Part shown: positions 1 to 11,800 of the stretch, piece by piece
Numbering within the stretch: position 1 is the stretch's first letter
How the letters are laid out: each line of letters starts with the position of its first letter
Source: Rhynochetos jubatus
Taxonomy: Eukaryota > Chordata > Aves > Eurypygiformes > Rhynochetidae
Direction: 5' to 3'
Length of the DNA stretch: 64,000 nt
Assembly: GCA_027574665.1 (NCBI GenBank)
Contig: CM050654.1
Span: forward strand, 33,189,722-33,253,721
Position numbers and translations under genes: made by a program
The notes under the pieces: model-generated
Database searches by the model: none
Seen by the model: only the letters and a program-made list of their open reading frames with translations
What the model was told of the DNA's origin: nothing

Positions 1-69
1 TCTTATTTCCTTATTCCCTATTCCATTATTTCTCAACCACTTTAAACCACCCTTCACATCCCTAAACAT

Positions 70-197
70 TCAGTGCAATCCCAAGATACAGGCCCTGATG
101 TTCCTCAGCATTTCCGCAACAAGGAGTTTATTCAGCTCATCAGAAATTTTAATTTCTCGTCTCTGTAAAGGGACTATTGCCTGGTCTTCTGCATCCT
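70..197 (-). other. Candidate alternative terminal exon or exon-like open segment
   Basis: After a minus-strand acceptor (TTTTAACTAG, exon from 197) an open frame of 41 codons runs to a TGA at 70-72. It reads DAEDQAIVPLQRREIKISDE and then LNKLLVAEMLRNIRACILGL. It looks protein-like (charged, helical) and its phase fits the open end of CFAP221 exon 6 (G + AG = Glu). It does not resemble the CFAP221 continuation I remember, and there is no family match I can name. It could be an alternative 3' exon, a pseudogene piece or chance. Confidence 0.25.
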
Positions 198-1381
198 CTA
201 GTTAAAACACCAGTTAGTTTCATTAGGGTGTATTTTGTGTCCCAATTTTACTGAACTGTAATATTGTTCCTTTTCTCCCTTGATGTATCAAAACTTATTT
301 AAGCACAAAGTAAGAAAGAATATTATCCTAAAAGAATGGCCCAAACCAAGGCATAGTTCATCTTTGAATCCATCTGACAAAACAGGGTAAATTCATATCA
401 CTGTACATGCAGGAACAACAGCAACACTTATGAAAGTCCAGGAGTAATCAAAGTTTATATTCCAGTGTCACAAATGGCACTAAGCACCAGATTTGTCAAG
501 GTTTTTCTTAGATCTTGACATTGATTGAGATCTTTATGTATTCTCATGGAAGTGACCAGACGGCCTAAGTAGATTATGCAGCCAGGTCTTGTTCACTTAC
601 ACCTTTTTGTCAGAAAATTTGGGCACTTAACATGCTGCAAATGTAATTATGAGAGCAACTGACCTGTAAATAGTTATGTCTGCCTCAGAACAGAGCCCTC
701 TCCAGCGTCAGGCATGAAAACAGCTGAGCATACTGTAGCCAAAAGACCCTGCCTTGTGTGAAGCCCATACACAGAGGTCTAGACTGAATCTAATAGCTAC
801 TGCTGTCTCATGAAACATCTGCAGCGGTGTGTTTTGTGCCCATCTAAACAGCTCCTGGAGAAACAGCTACAATTCTACCAAATTCTTCCAGCTTGCTAGG
901 GAAAAACAGGTACAAGGCTATGTTGGATAGAGAAGAGGTCCCCTTTTATTGCCTCTGTGCACCCAATCAAGTGACCCGATGCTTACCTATTTCACAAAGA
1001 CAGACATCTGTTCCTTTAATGGGGCAGGAGCCAGACAGTCCTTGGGGAAAGGTGTGATAAAGAGGTGAAGGCTGAGCTTCCTGCCTCTCTCCTTTCCAAA
1101 GGCCATACCAGCAAGGAGAACAGACAAAGGCCAGATGGACTGTTTGGGACATCCCATATTTAGCCAGAGGTCTGTAGCTGGGTATTGACAAAAGAAAACT
1201 GCCAGCCACAGAGGGCTATGTGCCATGAGGCTGCATATGACTAATATTTATCAGTCTGCATTTACCTGGAAACATTCTGAGGCAAAGGCTTTTTCTGTAC
1301 AGCACTGAATACACTGTCATAAGTAACTACACATACTAAATACTAATTAAATGTTTAGGATTTAAAATAAGTTCAATCTAC

Positions 1382-1485
1382 CAAATGTTGGCTGGACAGT
1401 GAAGGCTCTGTGAGGCTGAATAAAATCAATGTGGAATTCAAAATCTACTGGACAGCTGCACTGCAACGGGATAACATACTCCTTA
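1382..1485 (-). CDS. CFAP221: CFAP221 coding exon 6
   Basis: The acceptor TTTCTCTCTTTTCAG is strong. The exon supplies the last base of a split Ser codon, then 34 codons ([20 protein letters not shown], then [14 protein letters not shown]) and one spare base before the donor GTAGAT. The CPVDFEF-x-I-x(3)-Q-x-H-x-AF pattern is strongly CFAP221-like. The next canonical exon was not found in bases 1-1381. Confidence 0.9.
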
Positions 1486-4400
1486 CTGAAAAGAGAGAAA
1501 GGATGAAAGAAGTTAATCAAACCACAGTTAATCATCAGTTACAGGCTGGAAAATGGTATCATACACAACACGCACTGAATTTGTCTGTGTTCAGAGGGAC
1601 AGGTTACTTATTAATGTGAAAACAGTCATTCCTCGTTGTTACAAAATAGCAAAATGGTTCAGATCTTTCATTCAGTAAGGCAATGAGAGCTCAACCTCGA
1701 TTTGAACGCTGGATATTTTACATCCTACTCATACAGAATCTGACTACAGAAAAATTTATCAAATTAATGTTTTAGTTTTTTATGTGTACCCTCGCATTCT
1801 TACAAACTGCAGTATCTAGCAAGTACAAACAATCCAAACTGGAACAACACTAAGTACAGAACCAGAAATCAGTCTTCTCCCGTGACACTCCTTGATGAAT
1901 ATGATGAGAAAAGATTATGAAGTCTCCAAAAGTGTTGAAAACTTCAGCACATCAGAATAACGGGACTTTAACCACTGTAGAAATAATGATGCCGTGGCCT
2001 GATTTTCATAAAAGCCCTTTATGTCCCACGCTGGTTGTGTGGGGGTATTAGCACACATCTTTTCAAGCTGTCTTGCTTCGGTATGTATCTATTTTCACGT
2101 ATCAAGTTGAAATACAAAAGCATGGGTGTAACACCATCCAGCATCCTACAAATCAAGACCAATTTACCCAGGCTTATTTCTGGTTTTTGTAAACTGTCCG
2201 ACTGAAATCCTATCCTGCAGATTAGCAAGGAATTCGTGTTATACACAGTGATCCTTTGGAAAGAACATTTTGAAATGCCGAAGGAAATAAACAGTAATAG
2301 CAAAGTCCCTTTTTCTCTGCATTAATATGACCTGTTCATGAAGCAGACTGGGGAAGGAACTTGTTTTAAGGTATAGTGCAATTTCTGCAGCAACCAAAGT
2401 GCCTTAGAAACAAGACAATGATGTTGCCTGTCGCCACATGGACCTTCTGTATCTAAGGAGAAAGCTGGGTGGTAGAATATAGGTCTTATCCTACACTTCT
2501 GGAAGTAAAAGGAAGGTTTTTCATGGACCTCCGTGGCCTATGGATTGAGCCCACAGTCATTTGGGTTCTGTACAGTACCAAGGATCTCAGAGAGCTTTCA
2601 TTTTTAGGAAAGCTTTTAATAGCCACTGGTAAAAATTAAGTTTTGAAACCATGAGTTTTCTCTTCAAGAACTCTTCCAAATTCTCTCACGGGCATCTCTG
2701 AGCAACACTGCTGTGTTGGAAAATTTTCATTATTTAAAACTCTATTTTGTACTCTGCCTAATCTCTTCCTGGTGTTCTGAGAGTATGAAAATTCTGTATA
2801 CTTCAGCACTTGTTTTAAAAATGGAGAAAATAAACAGAGTCATGTTCATGGCTAGAATGTCAGGAGTTACATTCAGTCCTGCGAGAAAGCTGTAACCTCA
2901 CTTCTGACGGATTTGCTGGAGTGTAACAGATTAAGGGGATTAGAAAAAACAAATAAACAGAGACGCAAATGTTCATTCTACAATGCTGGGCTCAGTTTCA
3001 CTGCAGAATTTTGCATTTTCCTTGTATGTTCCTTGCCTATTCATATTTCTGCACTTCAGTAAAATTAATGAGTTACTTCCAACTCACAGGCTAAGACACA
3101 ACCTAGCTGCTAAGACCTTCAGTTCCTAGAATTCGCTGAAATCTTTACATTAACACAAATCACCATTATTACAACTAATATAGTCAATATAATACAGAAC
3201 TAGACCCATACAACAGGATCTCCCTTCTCCTTTTTCCCTTCCCAGTTCCTACTAACAATTATTACTGACTACTTCATGAGAACAGTCAGCGTTACATCTA
3301 TGAGCAGACAGAGTAAGAGGAAGTCTGTGCCATTTAGAGCTCCATGTGAGAAGATCTCTTTCCACATTTTTAAATAGAAGAAACAAATCTAATGACTGAT
3401 CAGTCTCTGGACTGAGGTTAGCTATTTGCTGTCACATTACCAGCTCATATCTTCATTTCCAGAACCCTTCCTCTTGAAAGGAAGATCCATTCACTTAGGA
3501 CTTATTAACACTAAAAAGACATACCACTTGGGAGCGTACAGATTATGAACAGCAGCCACACTGCTTCACCACATGATGAATGAAGTGAGTCAGCACCAAT
3601 TTAGACTAGCTGAAACCCTAGTTCTACCTATATAAATGTTTAGTTTGCACAGCATTTAATTTCCTGTGCATGTGCACCTGAAACTATTCATACACAGAAT
3701 TATTTTGCAGTCCAGATGGCAGCTGACTTACTTAAAGCTTCCAATACATTAAGTTGTACAAATAGAGGAAAATGAGATTTTTCAGCTTTTGTGCATGTCT
3801 CACAAACTGCGGACAAGTGTCTGCCCTTAACTCACCTCTTACCGACTGATACATCAGACAGATGTATAAATGGTGGAAAATCTACATCATTCACAGCAGG
3901 GTAAGCATGCACAGGAACAACTAGTGTATCTTCTCCCTTCAAAAAAAAAAAAAAAGGGGTAAACATCGGTTTCTTACAATAAATGTATGTTATGGAAACT
4001 AAAAAATGCTGTAGTAGCTGGGCAGAAAACATCTTCATGATCATCACTGTCTTGGACCTCAGGATATTGAGAGTCCACCTGCTTTCAGTATCCATCTGCC
4101 TCCCCGTACTTCCAGCAACTACCTAGAGCACCTCCAAGCCTGCTCAGCTAACGCACTGCATCAGTGTGGCACAAAGACTCATCTACTGGCAAACAACAAC
4201 AGCGTAAGGAAGGTATTGTACCCACAGCACTGGGATGTTTACAGAGAAAAAAATTTTAAATGCTTAAAATGAAATACTCCTATCTAGCCTTAATGGGAAT
4301 AAACCCTGGCTCTAGGACATTAACTGTACCTTTGTCATTATCATCACGTCCTAATAGTTGTTCCATTCCATTCCAACTGTAAATGTATTTTATAATAAAT

Positions 4401-6402
4401 CCTCACCTGACAGTGAATTCGGATGCAGTCATGGTAATACCGCCACCCATCAGGACAAAAATCAACAGTAACTGCGTATGACAAGCCAGGGACAAGCTGG
4501 TGCTAGAAAATGACCCAAAATAAGATAGAAGGCATGTAAAAGCCACTTATACAACACAAAACCAGTGCTGCGTGCAAAGACCGGTGTGAAGGCTTTCCGA
4601 CACTTACTTTTTTGTTGTATTTGATCTGAAAATACTTTGTCTGGGGTGGTATTATGTGAAGGTTTGTTACACTGCCAGAAATATTTATCAGTTTCTGTAG
4701 AACAAAAGAAAACCAAAACCACAAGACACTTTACAACATGAGAGGTCACTTGAGAACACCGACAGTAATTTTTGTGAGACTACCCACAACAAAGAACCTG
4801 TATTAAACAAGGAAGTAATAATTTTTACTTTAGTAGAAATAATTCTGAATATGCTCTGAATTTAAAATAAAATTACGTAAACCTTGCCTCCTGCATATTT
4901 ATTCTTTGGAACCAAGTCACAAATCCTTACCTAAGAATAACAGTTAGTCTTACTAAAGAAGACACTACTGTTAAATCAAATTCTGGTCCTGCTTTTCTTA
5001 TGTGCAACGGGAACAAAAAATTAAACAACCTATTGACTTCACATTTACAGATGTCTGAAACAACAGAAATGATGTAAGAGACCATGGTTTTGTTTTGGAT
5101 CACAACACAACAAACCTTTGGACGGTGACAGTTCAGCCTGTAAAGCCTCCTGCATCTTCTTTACTTTTATTGTATCTGGGGGACTTAGTCCACCATAATC
5201 ACCCAACCTCTCTCAAAACACTTACCACATGAATAAAGAAGGCAGACAAAGGGAAAACAGACAGAAGAAAAGGAAATACTCAAACTGTTCATCAGGAAAG
5301 GTAATCAAACCTATGTCCCGAGTTTCTTCCCTTAGATTAAATTGCTCTTAGCAGGAGGCCAGAGGTGCTGTCAAAATTTGCCCGCCCGCGAACACATCTG
5401 CAGACATAGTGATGGTCCAAGAACATTTTGAAAACAGCCCCTTACGGAGTTAAAGCATGAATCCTTCATTCATGACTTGCAAGTCACATCCCACTAACAC
5501 TGCTGGCAGACAGGGAAACAAAGTTAAACAGAGACTGTAAGGATCAGTGATGCACACAGCATGGCACTGGTCTCTTTTGTTACCGCAGGGCCACCGATTT
5601 TAAGTGCTGCTTTTTAGAGCACTCCATAGAGCAAAAGGCCTCATGACCACAAGCAGTCTACTCTGCCTCTGTTATCCTTTCATAAGCCCCAAGAGGATCC
5701 CTGCTCTGACACTTACCAGCGTCTGTGGGTGGTGTTTTCCAACTTCATACCCTCCGTAGTGTAACACAGCAGGCTCAGCCTGAATAACCTTGCTCCTCTG
5801 AAGTTCTGAATAAATCTCTACAGAGGTGGATAATAACACAGGGAGACAAGGAGAGCAGGTGAAACACGCATGACGATTGATACTTACATTAAGTATATTT
5901 ATATTGCGCCCAGTGTATTATCGAGATAAAAAATGAGACCGAGATGATTTTTCCTGTTAAGCAGGCAGGACTCTTTGAATGGAAAGTTAAGGCAGCACCT
6001 ACTACCGCAGCAGAGCCATGAGCCTGTCGCCAGTTTATCTCTTGACATCATGGCTTCCACAAGCCACCCCAAAACCTTAGGGCCAGCCAGGATCAGCACA
6101 GCCACTACTTCTTTCCTGGCTACCTCTCCTGTGGTTTGGGCTCACAGGAACACACAATTTAAACAACAGGATGGGAGTTTTGCCTGTGAATTACATAAAA
6201 AATAACAGTGAAGTGCCTCTTAGGATTGCTCCAAGGTTGGGGGGCAGTCAGAGGGTAGAACCTTACTTGATTCCAGCAGGTGACTGGGAACAGCATGGTT
6301 TTTAGGTTCCTCCACTAGGCTGCCCAGAAGGACACTGGGTACTTTCTTGAGGGATTTATTAGCGACCGTGATTTCTGTGGAGGTCGGTTGAACGACGTCC
6401 AT
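1382..6402 (-). CDS. CFAP221: CFAP221 (PCDP1), N-terminal part, six coding exons; gene continues off the left edge
   Basis: Cilia- and flagella-associated protein 221 is a calmodulin-binding component of the C1d projection of the axonemal central pair (family knowledge). Six minus-strand exons join in consistent phase to give about 208 residues: 6267-6402, 5717-5817, 4608-4694, 4407-4502, 3836-3936 and 1382-1485. The product starts [20 protein letters not shown]. It continues through an ASH/MSP-like immunoglobulin-type segment ([20 protein letters not shown], then [17 protein letters not shown]) and ends at [20 protein letters not shown]. These segments match what I remember of vertebrate CFAP221, and the gene sits beside SCTR as in mammals. 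Most of the protein, including the calmodulin-binding part, must lie left of base 1. The start is the first ATG of exon 2, with G at +4. Confidence 0.88.
3836..3936 (-). CDS. CFAP221: CFAP221 coding exon 5
   Basis: It encodes 33 codons plus two bases ([20 protein letters not shown], then [13 protein letters not shown]). The donor is AAGAG/GTGAGT. The acceptor is a long T run followed by GAAG, which is weak at position -3. The T run is the A tract seen at 3941-3954 on the plus strand. A second in-exon GTAAGA would be an alternative donor, but phase with the next exon favours the one chosen. Confidence 0.88.
4407..4502 (-). CDS. CFAP221: CFAP221 coding exon 4
   Basis: This exon of exactly 32 codons ([20 protein letters not shown], then [12 protein letters not shown]) has acceptor TTTTCTAG and donor CAG/GTGAGG. 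The '[15 protein letters not shown]' segment is the classic ASH-domain strand with a following F-x-P element. Confidence 0.92.
4608..4694 (-). CDS. CFAP221: CFAP221 coding exon 3
   Basis: This exon of exactly 29 codons ([10 protein letters not shown]... to YNKK) lies between a TTCTACAG acceptor and an AAAAAA/GTAAGTG donor. The pattern of short beta strands with PPQT is typical of the start of an ASH/MSP-like domain. Confidence 0.9.
5717..5817 (-). CDS. CFAP221: CFAP221 coding exon 2
   Basis: The acceptor is CTCTGTAG after a pyrimidine tract and the donor is GCTG/GTAAGT. The exon completes a split Lys codon and encodes 33 further codons ([15 protein letters not shown], then [12 protein letters not shown]). 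It ends in phase 0. Confidence 0.88.
6267..6402 (-). CDS. CFAP221: CFAP221 coding exon 1 (start codon)
   Basis: It encodes 45 codons plus one base from the ATG at 6400-6402. The donor is GAATCAA/GTAAGG. The exon probably extends to 6432 as 5' UTR, after the acceptor TTTTAG. An open frame continues past the donor to 6220 but is intronic. Confidence 0.85.
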
Positions 6403-8680
6403 GGTTAGGACATAAATGGAATGTGAACAGTACTAAAATTTCTCAGCACCTGGGGGCAAATCAAAATAACATAATCATCAAAGTGCCTTGCCTTGCACCG
6501 ATAACATCTGTTGCCTAAAACTGACTAAAAACACTTAGAAGAGGGAGTTGCTTTTCTTCCCTACTAAAGAAGATTACTGTCTGCGCGCTATGTACAAGGA
6601 GAGAGTGATTCCAGGAAACCTTGCTCACACCACAAGCCCTAGCACTTGGGCCATCTTCATCTGTTCTTAGGCTTTTTGGGGACATTTAGCTTTCAAGACT
6701 GTGTAAAACAACTCTCTCTTCCTTCATGTCCCCCAGCACAGACCAGGAGAGAAGGTTCTTCTGATAATTCCACTCTCCAAACTGATTTCTGCAGAGATGT
6801 TCTTCCAATCTCTCCTGTTTGGGTTGTTAACTTGCAGATTAATTTTTAATTTTTAAATATTAATATGAGGGATAAGAAAACTGACATTTGAATCTTTTGT
6901 TTGGATAGCATCATCTGGGTTACTTGTTTAGAGAAGATAATTGTAAACCCAGAAGGCCACGGGTATTATAGATCCTGTGTTAAGTAAGCACAGTTATCAG
7001 AACATAAACTTCTCTAATGACAAGTGCAAATATTACACAATAAGGACACCAGACACAATCCGTCCAGAAGAAATTATCTTCCTAACTATAGCACATAGCC
7101 CTTGGCTCTCCATGTGGAGAACGGATGGAGAAACAGATGAAATACTTCTGGAAAAAGTACCGAATTCAAAAGCCATGCTGGGTTTTTCAACCCTCAAGAA
7201 GGGGGCTGAAAACCCTTCATTTTGTATTTGTTCTTCATGAATGGGAAGGCGGGTGTGCAGCTCAGGATCATGCCATGTTAACATCAACACACACTTGAAC
7301 TCACCCAGTGCTAGACAATGTAGACTCCTTCCCTTCTGCCAGGCTCCCATCACAAGGCACCTTCCTACTCCTGGAGCAGTGGCACAAAGGCTGATTAGCT
7401 GCTTGGACAACAGAGTTCGGTTGTATGATCCACACTATGGCAGCATTTTTAGATTCAGCACTTCCAAAATTGAATCGTTAGTACCAGGAGTGGTAGTGTG
7501 TTTGTTTTGTTGTTTTAACACTCTCATGCTGGCTTCAATCACCTTAAAGGTCCCCAACTTAAAATTAACACTGACCGATAAAAGTTTGAAGGATGCAGGG
7601 CAGAGGGGAGCATCAAAGCGATGCCCAACATTCCCGGATCAGCACTTTTGAAGGTTGAAGAGGCCCACCTCCCCCATTACATTTTATGGTCTCATCTCTG
7701 GCATTTGGCTGGATTTCTAGTCTGCTTTGGATCTTTTAGGCAGAAGCTGAGAGGTGCTTCAAGCTCATAAAGTGCTGTTTTGATTTATGGCCTTGTGCAG
7801 TATTAAATAATAAATAAGCAAGAAGCTTAAAATAATGTCCTACCAGTACCCTGGCCTCAATAATATTTTCCATTTCATGGCTCCAAGAACAAATTTTCCA
7901 CTTGCAACAGAAAAATCTGTAAGAGGAACTGTATCATTGTGCACCACAGTAAATTTCTTCTGAGGTTGTGAGACCAATCAAACTCGGACAAAAACATGCT
8001 AAAGAAATTCCAAACATAAGGCTTACATTCTTTCCACTCGTGTTGCTCAACTTTATTTTATACAACTGCCATCCTCCTTCTCTCGTCAGCATTCCCCATC
8101 AGGAACAGAAGTTCTGAAAAGCTGTAGACAGACTTACATTAGCAAAGGATCCCTGGTGTAATCTCACCAGTAATTCAAGGGGACGCCACCATCATCACTC
8201 ACCACTGTAGTTCCTCAAAGGGCTAATACGGGGTGCGTGCTTGACAGACCGATGTTCCCAAGCTTTCCAAGACACCTGTCTACCCTTCACATGACTTTCT
8301 GTGCACAGCCACCACCAGGAGAACTCCGTGGGGCTGGGAAATCCTGGTTCCCTTGCAGGCAATGGCAAAACTCACCCCAAATCCCCTCAGGCCGGGGTAT
8401 CACCCTTCTGTCTACAGACATTGTTAGGCTAGCAGGGTTTTTTAGCGGGCAGAAGGGCTTTATCTTCACACACGTAGCCCTGCCAGAGCCGCAATCTCCG
8501 CTCTGGCCGGAGGGGAGCTGGATGTCCCGCCCCAAACTCTGTGGGCCTCTGCGAGCGACGCTACGCAAGGCCGAGACGACCGACCCCCTCCGCCCCACGC
8601 GTCCTCCCGGCCCACGAGTCCCCGCTAACCCCGCTCCTCCTCACCCTGCCGGTGCCCGGCAGCCGAATGCCCTCTCCGGG

Positions 8681-8724
8681 GCTCGGCCCGGCTCGGCCCG
8701 GCCCGGCCCGGCCCGGCCCGGCCC
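8681..8724. repeat. GGCCC / GGCTCGGCCC short tandem repeat
   Basis: Two 10-bp units GCTCGGCCCG are followed by four GCCCG pentamers and a partial unit, directly downstream (in CFAP221 direction) of the probable first-exon donor. Confidence 0.9.
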
Positions 8725-8728
8725 TCAC

Positions 8729-8790
8729 CTCAGCGCCACCGCGAGCCGCGCCGGTTGCCGCGCAACGAGACAGCCCGAGTGAGCCGAACC
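8729..8790 (-). other. CFAP221: CFAP221 probable non-coding first exon (5' UTR)
   Basis: A good splice donor on the minus strand (GCTGAG/GTGAGG, boundary at 8729/8728) lies in the CpG island upstream of the coding exons. It is the natural partner for the acceptor TTTTAG at 6433-6434, which opens exon 2 with about 30 nt of 5' UTR before the ATG. The 5' limit (transcription start) is not visible, so 8790 is a guess. Confidence 0.45.
8754..8766. promoter_or_regulatory. X-box-like RFX binding site
   Basis: GTTGCCGCGCAAC is an imperfect 13-bp palindrome. One half (GTTGCC) matches the RFX half-site RYYRYY exactly and the other half differs by one base or by spacing. RFX2/RFX3 with FOXJ1 drive motile-cilia genes through such X-boxes near the start site, so the position in the promoter of an axonemal gene fits. 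Confidence 0.55.
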
Positions 8791-8830
8791 ACTCGCGGCT
8801 GCGGGGGGGAGAAGGCGCGACTCTGACGGC

Positions 8831-11800
8831 AAAAGTACAAAAAAAAAAAAAACCCAAAACACCTGTTTTTTCCTCAGTCAGCGTCGTTTTCAGCATCCAC
8901 AGCGTGGCCGCAGGCAAGGCAGAGGCGCTTTTTTCGTCAGAAACACTCGTCTATTCGCACACGGCTTGGTTTCCCCTGACAAGGCTCAGGCACAGGTTCT
9001 GCGAATTAACACAGCCGTGTTGCTGGCTTGGGTAAACACAACCTCTTTTACTGAAAACACACCCTGGCATCCTCTGTAAATTGTCCCAAACCTGTAAGCC
9101 TTCCAGAGTCCCAACAGAATCGGTGGAAAAGCCAAAGGGAAGGATGTAGCACCCAAGAAATCTGCACAGATATCCAGCATTAGGCAACGTTACGAACACA
9201 TTTGAGAGTATAGGCTGTCCCGGCTCCTTCTCCCACCAGTGGATTATGTTTGTCTTGGGCATGAATGTACATTTGGGACAAATGCTCATAGCCCTGCTGG
9301 GATTTTTCATGATGTCTCAAGGACACTTAATATATAAAGCCAGAAATATTTCCAAAACTTTTTTTCCTTACATAATTTAAGAATAAAGTTCTGGTTTAGC
9401 ATTTCTAACACGGAAGTAAAAAGTAACCAAAAGTAGTGCAATGCTCAGCTTGAATAAAAAAGAAAGAGAAGCTTCAGATCATAAAATTCAGCTCCCAGAA
9501 CCTGGTTCCCATACTTAGTAAAAAGTAATTGCTGTTCATGAGGAAAGAATGACACCTACACCCTTGACAAGGATGGGGAGAGATGCCCAGTGATAAGCTC
9601 ATTCCAGTTGGGTTTAGGAGAAAGTTCAGGATCACCTTCTACACCGGCTTCATGTGAACTCCAGCAGCTCGCTACCCCGTTTCACAGCACGTTTTCTGTC
9701 GGAGCTGGTCCTCACCTCAACCTCTGTAAGCGCCCCAGTGTGCTACGTCACCCTAAAGGCATGTAACCCCTCAGAGAGGTACCTAAAACACCTCCCACCT
9801 GCCAAACGTCCTGTCCCAGCCTTGCTGTTCTGGGTGCATGCACCTCTTGCTCCTCGTAGCTCCGTGTGTGCAGCTATCTGCTTTTGGTGGAGCTTTGACC
9901 CTTTCAAGCCTCAGGACAGAAAGCAAGCTAGCGCTTTTCCAAACTATCCGTTCACCTCAGCTGAGCAAACAGATTAAGACAGTTTATTCTCCACCTGCCA
10001 AGCTGCGGAGATGGTTGACATCATTTTCTCTTGCAGAATGAACCTCGCAGGCGGCTGGGCTGCAGGAATCGGCTCCCTGGTGCAAAGGGAGATGTCTATG
10101 CAAAATGCTATGTGTTTAGCGTGGCACAGTTTGGCACTGAAAGCTCCAGACTTGCCAGCTCCAGAGCTAAATAGCAGTGTCCCACGCTGAACTTGTTTAG
10201 GTCTATGGGTTTGCTGGGTTTTTGTTCCTGTTTCCAAGAAAAAGGCTGTGGGAACATAGTACAGCAAATAGCATGTGAACATATTTCTCCTCCCACAGAA
10301 ACACAATTCACATGTACGTCTGTCTCTCTGGACAGTGACAATTGAGTGTAAACCAGAATCCATCTCTGCTTCCACATCAGAGGAGCTGAATATGGGGCAT
10401 CTCTGGAGAAGCACTCTGTAAGGTTTCCTGAGAGGTGGCAAATCAGTGGAAAAGGTAAGTGAAAAGAGGGGATTGTCAGCCAACAAATCTGCAGATTTCC
10501 TTGGGATGGCAAGTATAAATAAAGATTGTGAAGTAGGATTTAAATCGATGATTCTTACCTCAGTTTTATCTCTATGTGCAAACATCAGATGAAAAAAGCA
10601 TGGCCTGATTGTCAAGCTGTAATAGAGGCATTGCAAACAACATAATTATTTAGCAAAGAGGGAGAAAAATTAATTATTAGACTGAAGCACTAATGGAAAC
10701 TTTAAGTATTAATAAATAAACATTGAACATCAAAGTTGGTTGGTTTGATAAGTAAACAATCCTACAATCAGAGTAATGCAAAGCAATTTCTTTTATTTAC
10801 TACTAAAGTTACAATTAAAAGCCTTTCAAGATTGCATGAACAAATTCTGATGTTTCGTTTCTGGTTTAGAGCACAGACCTGAAAGAAATTGCAGCTGTGA
10901 CAAATTTAAAATGGATATGTTGAGCAGGAATTAAGGTAGGTGCACACAGCCAAGTGCAACGCTGCATTGTTTAATTAAACAAACACCTCGTTTCAGGATA
11001 TGTGAATTCTTATTAATAATTCTCCGCAGTCGGCTGCTGCTCTTAGGTTTCCCAACCCACAGCGTCTGTCCCACCGTGCTGACGTCCGCTGCGCTGCAAG
11101 TCAAAGGTTTGCACGGGTGAGAATTTTCCAGGTTTTATTTTGCATCCAGTTTCTTTTAAATGCTCAGCCTGCACATGAATATAATGGGAGGAACACAAAA
11201 TATTAAGCTCTTCATTCACAGCATTGGTGTTTAAATCCAACATTGTCTCTGGGAAACTCCTGAACTCTGACTATTTCAGAAAACGCCCCACGTCCAGGAG
11301 TATGTTCAGGAGCAAAGCTCCCTCAATTTCACAAATGCGAGCAAGAGCAGTGGCTTTCAGAGGAAACTGTTAAAATATGAATGGAATAATAAAATATTGC
11401 TTGAGCCAAAGGAAGAGAGAGAGAGCATGACTTGTCACCCTACCGAGATGATGCAGCATTGCCAATGTGGTTTCTTCAGACTACTGTAATGACACTGGCT
11501 GCCTCTCAGTCCCTCTTTTGTTTAAACCTTTGGCCATTTTCAACCAAACTCCCTGGGAAAGCAGAGCTCTTCAAGAAATGAAAGTTTCTACAAGTTTTGC
11601 GTGGACAGGCACAAGGAAGGCTGAAATATTTGCCCTTTGCAAGGGAAATGATGCTGTGCGAGCATGGCAGCTGGGCAGCTAGCACAGGCAACCGGGTGGC
11701 TGGGCAGGGCAGACGTAGCGCAGGGTTGGAGCAAATGCTGCTGCTTGCCCGACTCCTGCCCTGGGGGTGTGCGGAGAGACGAGGGTGGCGTGTGGGGAAA

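Larger units (their letters stand above)
8480..8830. promoter_or_regulatory. CFAP221: CFAP221 CpG-island promoter
   Basis: The segment is GC- and CpG-rich relative to the AT-rich flanks and includes a GGCCC pentamer tract. It contains the probable CFAP221 first-exon donor and the X-box-like element at 8754-8766. No TATA box is seen. It could also fire toward SCTR, but the SCTR start lies 4.4 kb further on. Confidence 0.65.

Noticed and set aside
8237-9035. Open frames of 164-181 codons over the CFAP221 CpG island
   Set aside because: Compositional artefacts: they translate the GGCCC repeat and the first-exon region and have no family match.
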